A stretch of DNA of 64,000 bases from SIG78 sp036677805. Lineage in GTDB: Bacteria > Verrucomicrobiota > Lentisphaeria > Victivallales > Victivallaceae. Below, one piece after another: positions 55,135 to 63,783 of the stretch (the stretch's first letter is position 1; the number at the start of each line of letters is the position of its first letter). Made by a program: the position numbers and the translations under genes. Location of the stretch: NCBI GenBank assembly GCA_036677805.1, contig JAVBVS010000016.1:124001-188000 (forward strand), given 5' to 3'. Under the pieces are notes generated by a model. It was not told the DNA's origin. It did not search any database and was given only the letters and a program-made list of their open reading frames with translations.

Positions 55135-56118
55135 ATGTCGTATCGGGATTCGATTCTGGAAGCGGTCGGTTCGACGCCGCTGGTGAAACTCCACAAAATC
55201 GGCGCGGAATTCGCGTCGCACATCTATGTCAAGGTGGAGGCACTCAACCCCGGCGGTTCGATCAAGGACCGCGCCGCCATCCATATGATCGAAGTCGCCG
55301 AAGCCCGCAACCAACTCCAACCGGGCGGAACCATCGTTGAGGCCACCGCCGGCAACACCGGCGCCGGGCTGGCGATGGCGGCCGCGGTCAAGGGCTACAA
55401 ACTGATCGTGGTGATGCCGGATAAGATGAGCGATGAAAAAGTGGCGCTGCTGAAAGCGTTCGGCGCCGAAGTGGTGATGACGCCGACCAAAGTGCCGCCG
55501 GATTCGCCCGACAATTACATTCAGAAGGCCAAGGCGATCGCGGCGCGGATTCCCGGCGCTTTCCGGGTGGCGCAATTTGAAAATGCGGCCAATCCCGAGG
55601 CCCATTATCATTCGACCGGAGCCGAAATCTGGCACGACACCGAGGGCGTCATCGACGTTCTGGCCGGCGGCATCGGCACCGGCGGCACGCTTTCCGGAGC
55701 GGGCCGTTATCTCAAGGAACGCAACCCCGGACTGCTGGTCATCGGCGCCGATCCGCCGGGCTCGATTCTCTCCGGCGACCAGCCGGCGCCATTCAAGGTC
55801 GAGGGCATCGGCGAAGATTATTTCCCGGATACCTACGACCGTCATATCGTCGACCGGTTTTACCGCATCACCGACCGGGAATCCTTCCAGACCGCCCGGA
55901 GATTGGCGCGCGAAGAAGGCATTCTCGCCGGAGGCTCTTCCGGGACGGCGCTTGCCGCCGCGCTGAAATTCGCCGCCGAAACCCCGGACGCCAAAGAGAT
56001 CGTGGTCATTCTGCCCGATACCGGACGCAACTATCTGAGCAAGCTTTACAACGACCGCTGGATGATCGAAAATCATTTCCTCGAAGAAACCAAGGGAGTC
56101 CCGGATCATGCATTTTGA
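55135..56118 (+). CDS. Cystathionine beta-synthase-type PLP enzyme
   Basis: The 327-aa fold-type II PLP enzyme has the cofactor lysine in LNPGGSIKDRAA (about residues 38-49), the substrate loop VEATAGNTGAGLA, the phosphate-binding GGIGTGGTLSGAG and GGSSGTALAAA. The segment VEGIGEDYFPDTYDRHIVD matches cystathionine beta-synthase rather than plain O-acetylserine sulfhydrylase, and the haem and regulatory CBS domains of the animal enzyme are absent. It probably makes cystathionine from serine or O-acetylserine plus homocysteine. It overlaps the following gene by 11 bp. GAGGG lies 10 bp before the ATG. Confidence 0.88.
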   Translation: MSYRDSILEAVGSTPLVKLHKIGAEFASHIYVKVEALNPGGSIKDRAAIHMIEVAEARNQLQPGGTIVEATAGNTGAGLAMAAAVKGYKLIVVMPDKMSDEKVALLKAFGAEVVMTPTKVPPDSPDNYIQKAKAIAARIPGAFRVAQFENAANPEAHYHSTGAEIWHDTEGVIDVLAGGIGTGGTLSGAGRYLKERNPGLLVIGADPPGSILSGDQPAPFKVEGIGEDYFPDTYDRHIVDRFYRITDRESFQTARRLAREEGILAGGSSGTALAAALKFAAETPDAKEIVVILPDTGRNYLSKLYNDRWMIENHFLEETKGVPDHAF

Positions 56119-57259
56119 AACCCTCGCCATCCATGACGGCAGCATTCCCGAGCCGCGCACCGGCGCGGTCAGCGTGCCGATCTACCAGACCTCAACCTAT
56201 TTTCAGGACGAGCTCGGCCAGCCCCGCGCGGGGTACGAATACTCGCGCACCGGCAATCCCACCCGCGACGCGCTCGAACAGGCATTGGCGCTGGTCGAAG
56301 GCGGCCGGTTCGGATTGGCCTATGCCTCCGGCTCGGCGGCCACAGTCGGCGTCCTTCAGCCGCTGCTGAAACCCGGCGACCGGATCGTGGCGGGCGACGA
56401 CACTTACGGCGGCAGTTACCGGATCTTTGAAAAATTGCTCCGCCCGTGGGGCGTCGACATCGTTTACGCCGATGCTTCCGATCCTGCCGCCATGGCGGCC
56501 GCGGTAACGCCGGACACCCGGCTGATCTGGCTTGAAAGTCCGACCAATCCTCTGCTCAAATTGGCCGATATCGCCACGACCGCCGCCATCGCCCATCGGG
56601 CCGGAGCCCTGCTGGCGGTGGACAACACCTTCGCCAGTCCCTATCTGCAACAGCCGCTGGCGCTGGGCGCGGACCTCGTGGTCCACAGCACCACCAAGTA
56701 TATCGGCGGTCACAGCGATCTGATCGGCGGCGCGGCGATCACCTCGGCCCCCGAGCTTCACGCCAAAATGAAATTCTTTCAGAACGCCGCCGGCGGCGTG
56801 CCGGGACCGTTCGACGTCTGGCTCCAGCTGCGCGGGCTCAAAACACTCAAGATCCGGATGCTCGAACACAGCGCCAATGCGCTTCGGATCGCCCGTTATC
56901 TGGAACGGAGTCCGCAAGTCGCCCGGGTCCATTATCCGGGTCTGGAATCGCATCCGCAGCACGAACTGGCGCGCCGCCAGATGCGGGTGGCCGGCGGAAT
57001 GCTCAGTTTTGAACTGAAGGGCGGCCCCGAAGCGGTCAGGCGCTTTATGGCGGGGTTGAAGCTTTTTCTCTTGGCGGAAAGCCTCGGCGGCGTGGAATCG
57101 CTGCTCTGCGTCCCGGCTCAGATGACCCACGCTTCAATCGCGCCGGCGGAACGGCGGCGACGCGGGATCGCCGACACTCTGATCCGGCTTTCGGTCGGGC
57201 TGGAAAATAGCGATGACCTGCTGGACGATCTGGCGGCGGGATTGAACCGTCTGGACTGA
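56108..57259 (+). CDS. Cystathionine gamma-lyase/synthase family PLP enzyme
   Basis: The 383-aa Cys/Met-metabolism PLP enzyme has YEYSRTGNPTRDALEQALA, FGLAYASGSAATVGVLQ, DDTYGGSYRIFE, the LLAVDNTFASPYLQQPL strand and the cofactor lysine in STTKYIGGHSDLIGG (about residue 198). QLRGLKTLKIRMLEHS and LGGVESLLCVPAQMTHAS complete the family blocks. Gene order with the beta-synthase (11-bp overlap) is that of reverse transsulfuration, turning homocysteine into cysteine, so gamma-lyase activity is more likely than gamma-synthase; sequence alone does not settle it. Confidence 0.9.
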   Translation: MHFETLAIHDGSIPEPRTGAVSVPIYQTSTYFQDELGQPRAGYEYSRTGNPTRDALEQALALVEGGRFGLAYASGSAATVGVLQPLLKPGDRIVAGDDTYGGSYRIFEKLLRPWGVDIVYADASDPAAMAAAVTPDTRLIWLESPTNPLLKLADIATTAAIAHRAGALLAVDNTFASPYLQQPLALGADLVVHSTTKYIGGHSDLIGGAAITSAPELHAKMKFFQNAAGGVPGPFDVWLQLRGLKTLKIRMLEHSANALRIARYLERSPQVARVHYPGLESHPQHELARRQMRVAGGMLSFELKGGPEAVRRFMAGLKLFLLAESLGGVESLLCVPAQMTHASIAPAERRRRGIADTLIRLSVGLENSDDLLDDLAAGLNRLD

Positions 57260-57296
57260 TTGTCGGAATTTTTTGAAAAGATGTTCCGGGCGACGG

Positions 57297-57734
57297 CTAC
57301 CGGGCGATATCCTCGTTCCAGATTTCCGGGTGACCGGCGATGTATTGCTTCATCATCACGATCAGCACGGGATCGTTGACAATGGTCAATTCGACGCCGC
57401 GCGAGCGCAGGAATTCCGGCTCGCCGGCGAAGTTGACCGCCTCGCCGATCACCACCTTCGGAATCTTGTACAGCGCAATCGCCCCGGCGCACATGATGCA
57501 GGGCGAAAGCGTAGTGTACAAAGTGCATTCGCGGTAGAATGAAGCCGGATGCCGTCCCGCCGCGGCCAGCGTATCGGTTTCGCCGTGAAGCATCGGATTG
57601 CCCTGCTGAATCCGCCGGTTGTGTCCGCGGGCGACGATCTGCCCCCGGTGAACCAGCGCGCCGCCGATGGGGAGTCCGCCTTCCTCCAGCCCGCGCAACG
57701 CCTCTTCGTAAGCCGCTTCCAGAAACCGGTCCAT
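57297..57734 (-). CDS. Nucleobase deaminase of the cytidine-deaminase-like fold
   Basis: The 145-aa zinc hydrolase has the HxE motif in PMLHGETDTLAAAG (His ligand, Glu proton shuttle) and PCxxC in TLSPCIMCAGAIALYKIPKV. The size, LPIGGALVHRGQIVARGHNR and the C-terminal EFLRSRGVELTIV with a long end resemble yeast-type cytosine deaminase or guanine deaminase rather than tRNA adenosine deaminase. GGGAGGG is 6 bp before the chosen ATG (MDRFLEAAYEEA), and 24 upstream in-frame codons were rejected. It is convergent with the transsulfuration genes. Confidence 0.87.
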   Translation of the reverse strand: MDRFLEAAYEEALRGLEEGGLPIGGALVHRGQIVARGHNRRIQQGNPMLHGETDTLAAAGRHPASFYRECTLYTTLSPCIMCAGAIALYKIPKVVIGEAVNFAGEPEFLRSRGVELTIVNDPVLIVMMKQYIAGHPEIWNEDIAR

Positions 57735-57826
57735 TCGTGTCCCTCCCATTGCCGCAATTGCTCTTCGATCTTCAATCAGAGCCGGTTTCCAATCGGGATG
57801 TTCCATCTTTCCCCCCGCCCCCCGGG

Positions 57827-57875
57827 AAAAAACCGGCCGGATGCCGCCGCCTCATCCGGCGAACGACATCCGGCC
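57827..57875 (-). terminator. Intrinsic terminator of the 1,662-aa secreted protein gene
   Basis: Read leftward, GGCCGGATG pairs with CATCCGGCC (57867-57875 with 57835-57843) and is followed by GGTTTTTTCCC. A second copy of the right-hand arm at 57853-57860 allows an alternative shorter hairpin with the same U-tract. Confidence 0.7.
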
Positions 57876-57918
57876 TCAAACCGCTTCCGAACCGTTCGGA
57901 AAAACTTCCTTCTTCTGT

Positions 57919-60900
57919 TTAGGGCTTCTGCTCCTGCGGCCACTCCAGCCGCAGAATCCGGGTCGTGGTTTTCGGCAGGGGCACGACCAGTTCCCGGACG
58001 GATTGGCCGAGCACTTCGCCGGTCAGCGCATCGGTGACCCGAAGCGCCGGGCGCGGCAGCGCCAGCGGCACCTGCCGGTCGGTTTGATTGCCGTTATTCA
58101 ACACGATGAACCGGCGATTGGCGTCAAAGACCACTTCCGCGTCGGTGTACACATGCACTCCGGCATAGCGCAGCAGATTGCGCAGAAACGCCTTGTTCAG
58201 ATAAGGCACCGCGGTGTAAACGCTGCGCCAGCTGCCGCAATCCTTGACCGCCACCGCACCGCCGCCGTCGGGGAATTCCGCCAGAACTTCGGCCGCCGGA
58301 TCATCGATGCGCAATTGCGGAGCCAGTTCATTCGGATGCATTTTCACGCTGATTTCCGGCATCAGCGGCATCTGGAACGCGGTTCCGGCCACGGCTCCCT
58401 CCAGCAGCCGGTGGCCGCCTTGGCGGAACCGCGCCGCGGGAACCGCCTTGCCGGCGACTTTCCGGACTTTGATCCCGGTCAACGCTTCAATGTTTTCGAC
58501 CCGGTTGCCTTTTTCGGCATCGACATATCCCGGAAGATAAAACCACAGCCAGGTGGTGCCGGGCCGGGTCCGGCGGATGGCGTCAATGGCCTCCCGGTCC
58601 GCGGCCGGCACATTGAAACTGTTCATCATGCAGTACAGTTTGTAGCGGCCGCGCGGAAAATCCGGCGCGGACAAATCCGACTGCATATAGATGTCAAACG
58701 GTGCGCCGATGTCGAAAATCTGTTCGTAATAGGTCTGGGCGATCAGGCTGTTCATCAGCGTCGCGCCGTACATCACGTCAAGATATTTCATGCTTCCGGG
58801 CGAAACGATGACAGCAATTTCCGCCGCGGATTCGTATCCCTGCTCCTGCGCTTCCCGATAAAGGCGGGTCATGGCGCCGAGCTCCTCGGCGATTTCCCGG
58901 TAGCCGGTCCAGGCGATTCCGGCGCGGCCGGTGCCCACGCTCATATCCGCAAACCAGCTGCCGAAATTGCGGGTGATGTCGGCCCCGACATTGCGCCGGA
59001 TGACCGCGCGGCTTTCGGCCAGACTGCGGTTATGGCCGTAGCTGACGGCACCGCTCTGGAAGTAGCGCGTATCGTCATCGGGCAGATACATCCGGCGATG
59101 CAGCGCGAAACTCGACCACGGGAAATAGGTCAGGTGCGGCTGCCCGGAAAAGCGCGACGCATAGCAGGGGGCGCCGATATAACCGTCGATGTTGTCGTCC
59201 TCCAGCCATTGCGGCAAATCATAATTGTTATCGTTCAAGCCTCCCGCGGGAGTGTTCAGGCCGCGCATATGCTCGACGATGAAGCCGTAATGGGTAAAGG
59301 TCATCTTCTTGCGGTCGGTGGCCGCCTTGACTTCGGCAAAGAACCGGCGCTGGAAATTGCCCAGCAACGTCGGCAGGAAATCGGCGTAATCGAACGCCAT
59401 CATGCCTTCGACCGCCGGATCGCGCAGCACCTCGCCCGCCGGCGGCTCCGTCACCAGCCGGGCGATTTCCGGCGCGGCGGTATCGAAGGTCACATCATTG
59501 CGATGCCAGGCCCGGCGCAGCCGCTCCACATCATTGCCGTAACGCGTCCGCAGAAACGCCCGGAATTTTTCCAGAGCGCCGGGATTGAAATCCCCGGCGG
59601 TCAGCTTGGTCCGGTCGGTCTGCCAGGTATTTTCCTCGACGCCCCCCATGCAGGAATCGGGTACGCCGCATACCCACGGCTGAAAACCGACGATCCGGGA
59701 ATAATAATCCTGTTGTTTCAGCCGGTCGATCAGCTTGCGCATGAATTCGCTGCATGCCCGGTAGAAAACTTCCGAACCGAAGGAAACGATATTGCTTTCG
59801 CGGCCGAAAGCGTTGATATGGCGGCAGCCGGGATTGGCATCCATCCAGCTTGCGGTCGGACGCAGATCGACCAATACGATCGCCGTGCCCTCCGGATCGA
59901 TATCGAGCCAGGTCCGGATGCGCCGGTCCAGGGTGGCGAAAATCGCTTCAAACGCGGCGTCGCCTCCGACATCGATGTTGCCGCCGTAAAGGATGAAGTT
60001 CTTGACATGAATATCGCCGTAATGCGCCTCCATGTAGCAGCGCCGGGGATCGTTGTTGTCGATCGCCCGCCACATCAGGGGCGGGACGGTCCGGCCGTCG
60101 ATTTCAAACGCCGCCTGTCCTTTGGGATAGGCGATGCGCGCGACGCCCGCGGCGGCCGGAACCGCCGGAGCCGGAGCCATCGCCAGCATTCCGGCCTGTC
60201 CGTCAGGCAAGCCGTCGATCTGAAGTTCGACCCCGGTGGCACGGTTGAATCCGACCAGACGCAGCGGCTGCGGAGCGCGCGGCGTCCACGGCGGCAGCTC
60301 GAAATCGCAGGTCACCGTGACCGTGCCGTCACCGTTGTCACGGCAGTCGGCCAGCTTGCGGTTGAAACAGTAATCCCCGTAACGCTTGAGCAATGGACCG
60401 AAGCCGCCCTCGACGGCGAAGAAGTAATCGCGCGCCAGATTGCCCTCCCCCGCCAGGCGGAACTGGAGTTTCAGCGCCGTTCCCGGCTCATAGGGTCCCG
60501 GAGGGATCGCGGCGGAAACCAGTCTGGCGTGACTTCTGACCGCGCTGTCGGTATAGGGAATCCTTCCCCACGGCCCCTCGGGCGGCCGGGTGTAGCAGAA
60601 TACCTTCTGCCAGCCGGAGGCATCGCAATCGGCCGTGCGCCAGTTCGCAGGAACCTCGGCGGCGCCGACCCATTCCGGCCCGGAGCCGATCTTCCTGGAA
60701 TGTCCCGGATAGTTGATCGCCAGTTCGGTCAGAAATTCGCCCCAGCCCCAGACGCCGGGGTGGCGGCTGAGCTTGGTTTCCGCCGCAATCACATTTTTTC
60801 CGGGCCGCAGCATCTTGCCGACCTCGTGGGGCGTCAAAGCCACCGCGCCGGTGTCGACGAGCTGGTCGTTGATCCACAGCTTGTAATAATCGTTGGAACG

Positions 60901-62907
60901 GCTCTGAATCACCGCCGAGGTAAAATTCATGTCCTTAAGGTCGAATTCGGTCCGCAGGTAACGCATCTCGCCGGCATAGTAGGTGTCGCCTTTTTCCTGG
61001 TGCCAGATATACCAGGCGTCCCAATAGGGTTCGTTGCGGCCGGGGATCGGCTGTTCCGGTCCGTAAGCGCCGAACTCGGCCAGCGTCGGCATGCCTTCGC
61101 CCCAGGAATCAACCTCCAGCCGCAGCCGTGAAACCGTAATCGGCGGGAATGTGACGACCCCGGTTTCAAGCTCTTTCGGCGTAAGTTTTTTTACCTCTTC
61201 AAAGCAGTCGGTGCGGACATTGTAGTTCAACACCCGGGCCGCCGTGATCCGGCACTGCGACGCGGTTTCCAGCGTCAGGCGGTCAATGGTTCGCGGATAT
61301 TGGAAATAGAGTTCCAGAAAAAACGGCTCGCGTTCCGTGCCGAACGGACTCCACAAAGTCGACAGGTTGTTGTCGATGAGGTTGTCCGAATAGCGCGCTT
61401 CATAATCCGCGAAGGTCGACGCGACCAGTCGGCCGCCGTTCTGCTTCAGCGCCAGATTGTTTTTTTCCGCCGCTTTCCGGTCTTCGATCGATTTTTTCGC
61501 GGCGGCCTGCAATTCGGGATTGTTTTCAAGCATTTTCCGGTACCAGTCGCGGATTTCGGTTCCGTTCAGAGGTTGTGATAAAATCAAGAGATCGTCGAAC
61601 AGCGTCGCTCCGGTTCCGACCGACGGCCAATCCCGATAGGCGGCTCCGACATTGACCAGATCCCACGGCACGGTCAGGGCCGGCACCGAGCCGGCGGCCT
61701 CGCCATTGATGTAAAACCGGGCGGTTTTGGCATCCCAGGTAAAGGCGAACATGATCCAGTCCCCCGGACGGTAATTCTCCACCACCGACCGCGCCATGAC
61801 CGGCTCCGGCCGGGCGTTGTCCTGAAGCAGCAGCGCGAATTCGCCGGTTTGGTGCGGCTTGTAGAGCAGCAGACGTCCTTTGCCGCCCAGAAACGATACC
61901 AGAAAGTAAACGTCGTCGCTGGCCGGCGGCCATTCCGGCTTGACCCAGACAATGCAGGTGCCCGCCGCCGGATCAGGCAATCGGGTTCCGGTATAATAAA
62001 CCGACGGCAGCGCTGCGCCCTCCAGCTTCATCGCCTTCCCGGCAATCCCCGGTGCGAATGCGATCCGGTCCGGAGTGTTGCTCCGGCTCAAGGCGTCCTT
62101 CGGCGCTTTCCCGGCCTGAAAGGAATCGTCAAACGGCACATACAAAAGCGCGGACTCCCGGTAATCCTGCGAGGGGCGTTCGGCCTGAACCTCGGTTTTG
62201 AACTGCCGGAATGCGGCGGCGAGCTGCGCCTCGCTCCACGGCGCATCATAAAGCTCAAGTTCATCAATCAGCCATTTTTCTTCGCCGAGATTGGCCCAGC
62301 CGGGGTATGGAGTTCCCACCACGATATTCCGGAAGTCCGGAAAATCGAATTTGGCGAACGAGCCTTGACAGACGCCGTCGACATAGCAGCGCACGACCGA
62401 CGCATCCCAGGTCACCGCAAGCTGGTGGAATTCCCCCTCCTTCCAAGCGGCGACATCGAGTTTGACGTTGCCGGAACCCTGATTGGCGCTGTTGCGCAGC
62501 AGGAATGAAAGCTCGGTGCTGTCACTGAGTTTGTAAATCAGGAAATCATCGCCCGACTCCCGGCTCAGCGTCACGCTGAAAGCGAAATTCCGCATGGCCG
62601 GAGTCCATTTGTACGGCGCGAAATAAAACACCAGCGTTCCGGCGCGATTGTTCCAATTGCCTTCGGCGCTGTATTCCAGCCGGTCTTTGGTCCCGACCAG
62701 CACGGCGGAATCCTTCACGCCAGGGCGAAATCGGGGCGAACCGTATATCCGGACCGGAGACCGGTTGGCCGAGATTTCGGGCTCATGGCTGTCATCGAAC
62801 CCGGCCCGGAAAAGCGGACCGGAGCCGGCCGCGACATACCATGCCGACAGCAAGCCCGCCAGCATCAATAACCATTTTTTTTGAAACACGAACCCTGCCC
62901 TTTCCAT
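57919..62907 (-). CDS. 1,662-aa secreted multidomain protein: two LamG-like domains, F5/8-like domain, GH42-like barrel
   Basis: A signal peptide (QKKWLLMLAGLLSAWYVAAG) directs export. Two concanavalin/LamG-like domains follow (about residues 30-240 and 255-465; shared pattern WDASVVRCYVDGVCQGS and WDAKTARFYINGEAAGS). Next come a discoidin (F5/8)-like domain (about 500-635, YSDNLIDNNLSTLWSPFG), a jelly-roll (about 645-765, YYKLWINDQLVDTGA), a TIM barrel resembling GH42 beta-galactosidases (about 940-1380, with FNPGALEKFRAFLRTRYGND), a Rossmann-like domain and a small C-terminal sandwich. Catalytic Glu residues were not assigned. ATG is used; a GTG six codons on has a better purine-rich site. 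It is third in a LacI-type regulator - pseudopilin - enzyme series. Confidence 0.78.
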   Translation of the reverse strand: MERAGFVFQKKWLLMLAGLLSAWYVAAGSGPLFRAGFDDSHEPEISANRSPVRIYGSPRFRPGVKDSAVLVGTKDRLEYSAEGNWNNRAGTLVFYFAPYKWTPAMRNFAFSVTLSRESGDDFLIYKLSDSTELSFLLRNSANQGSGNVKLDVAAWKEGEFHQLAVTWDASVVRCYVDGVCQGSFAKFDFPDFRNIVVGTPYPGWANLGEEKWLIDELELYDAPWSEAQLAAAFRQFKTEVQAERPSQDYRESALLYVPFDDSFQAGKAPKDALSRSNTPDRIAFAPGIAGKAMKLEGAALPSVYYTGTRLPDPAAGTCIVWVKPEWPPASDDVYFLVSFLGGKGRLLLYKPHQTGEFALLLQDNARPEPVMARSVVENYRPGDWIMFAFTWDAKTARFYINGEAAGSVPALTVPWDLVNVGAAYRDWPSVGTGATLFDDLLILSQPLNGTEIRDWYRKMLENNPELQAAAKKSIEDRKAAEKNNLALKQNGGRLVASTFADYEARYSDNLIDNNLSTLWSPFGTEREPFFLELYFQYPRTIDRLTLETASQCRITAARVLNYNVRTDCFEEVKKLTPKELETGVVTFPPITVSRLRLEVDSWGEGMPTLAEFGAYGPEQPIPGRNEPYWDAWYIWHQEKGDTYYAGEMRYLRTEFDLKDMNFTSAVIQSRSNDYYKLWINDQLVDTGAVALTPHEVGKMLRPGKNVIAAETKLSRHPGVWGWGEFLTELAINYPGHSRKIGSGPEWVGAAEVPANWRTADCDASGWQKVFCYTRPPEGPWGRIPYTDSAVRSHARLVSAAIPPGPYEPGTALKLQFRLAGEGNLARDYFFAVEGGFGPLLKRYGDYCFNRKLADCRDNGDGTVTVTCDFELPPWTPRAPQPLRLVGFNRATGVELQIDGLPDGQAGMLAMAPAPAVPAAAGVARIAYPKGQAAFEIDGRTVPPLMWRAIDNNDPRRCYMEAHYGDIHVKNFILYGGNIDVGGDAAFEAIFATLDRRIRTWLDIDPEGTAIVLVDLRPTASWMDANPGCRHINAFGRESNIVSFGSEVFYRACSEFMRKLIDRLKQQDYYSRIVGFQPWVCGVPDSCMGGVEENTWQTDRTKLTAGDFNPGALEKFRAFLRTRYGNDVERLRRAWHRNDVTFDTAAPEIARLVTEPPAGEVLRDPAVEGMMAFDYADFLPTLLGNFQRRFFAEVKAATDRKKMTFTHYGFIVEHMRGLNTPAGGLNDNNYDLPQWLEDDNIDGYIGAPCYASRFSGQPHLTYFPWSSFALHRRMYLPDDDTRYFQSGAVSYGHNRSLAESRAVIRRNVGADITRNFGSWFADMSVGTGRAGIAWTGYREIAEELGAMTRLYREAQEQGYESAAEIAVIVSPGSMKYLDVMYGATLMNSLIAQTYYEQIFDIGAPFDIYMQSDLSAPDFPRGRYKLYCMMNSFNVPAADREAIDAIRRTRPGTTWLWFYLPGYVDAEKGNRVENIEALTGIKVRKVAGKAVPAARFRQGGHRLLEGAVAGTAFQMPLMPEISVKMHPNELAPQLRIDDPAAEVLAEFPDGGGAVAVKDCGSWRSVYTAVPYLNKAFLRNLLRYAGVHVYTDAEVVFDANRRFIVLNNGNQTDRQVPLALPRPALRVTDALTGEVLGQSVRELVVPLPKTTTRILRLEWPQEQKP

Positions 62908-62942
62908 AAAATTGACTCGGATTTTCAAGCTGCCGCTGACAA

Positions 62943-63683
62943 CTATTTGATGTCATCCAGAAAATTGATCAGATAACCGTTGTTGTTGCGGGCGGTCCGG
63001 ATCGTATTGTTGACCGGGAGTCCCTTGACGTAGCCGCCGAGATAAAGCACGTTGACCATGTTCGGATGATTGTAAGCGCCGCCGACAATCCGGCTGTCGA
63101 CGCCATTGTTGCTGACCGGATTGGTGTTGCCCCAGGCGTAATCATAGACAATGGCGGCGCCGGGATTGTCGCGCCCCACGATTTCGCGCGCCTGAGCGCC
63201 CCAGTAAAAATCGTTTCCGCCCGGCGTGGTGCCATATTGCGGGAAGGCGACGAATTCATAGGAAATCTGATTGTGTCCGTCAGTCCGGACCTCATAGTAA
63301 GTGGTATCGCTGGGGCACTTGTAATTGGCCTCGCGAATCTTTTCCGCCTCAATTTCAGACGGTTCGGTATCATCGTTCGGAGTCATGGAAAAATATCCGC
63401 CGGTCACCAGATTCCACGGCGCGCGATGGATCATGGTCGAGGAAACGAAAGTGTATTGCAGCCCGGTATGCGCAGGCACGGTATTGACCGCAATCCAATC
63501 CTTGTTGTCGCCGGAGTACATGAACTCAGCGGAGCCGGTCTGCTTGAGTTTGTTGATGCATCCGGCGTTGCGCGCCCGTTCGCGCGCCGCCGACAACGCC
63601 GGCAGCAGCATCGCCGCCAGAATTGCAATGATCGCAATTACCACTAGAAGCTCTATCAATGTGAATCCATTTCTCTGCTTCAT
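62943..63683 (-). CDS. Pseudopilin-like secreted protein
   Basis: The 246-aa product starts MKQRNGFTLIELLVVIAIIA, a six-residue prepilin leader with cleavage expected after Gly6 and Glu at +5, then LLPALSAARERAR. The globular part repeats features of the protein at 25 kb: CINKLKQTGSAEFMYSGDNKD, NYKCPSDTTYYEV and near the end YNHPNMVNVLYLGGYV (degenerate H-X9-DG). GGAGGG lies upstream of the ATG. The gene sits between a LacI-type regulator gene and the giant secreted protein gene (36 bp apart), the same order as in the 24-28.8 kb operon. Confidence 0.85.
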   Translation of the reverse strand: MKQRNGFTLIELLVVIAIIAILAAMLLPALSAARERARNAGCINKLKQTGSAEFMYSGDNKDWIAVNTVPAHTGLQYTFVSSTMIHRAPWNLVTGGYFSMTPNDDTEPSEIEAEKIREANYKCPSDTTYYEVRTDGHNQISYEFVAFPQYGTTPGGNDFYWGAQAREIVGRDNPGAAIVYDYAWGNTNPVSNNGVDSRIVGGAYNHPNMVNVLYLGGYVKGLPVNNTIRTARNNNGYLINFLDDIK

Positions 63684-63783
63684 TTCCCATCCCTCCTGTT
63701 GATGTTGCTGATTTCATGATCAAACTTCCGAATATCGGATTAAATCGAAGTCCATGCCATTCCCCCCGCCCGTTCCGGTTCCG

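Noticed and set aside
57841..61131. 1,096-codon open frame on the + strand
   Set aside because: Antisense to the giant secreted protein gene. The product is rich in Arg, His, Gln and Pro with no signal, domain or ribosome binding site; GC-rich codon bias on the other strand explains the lack of stops.
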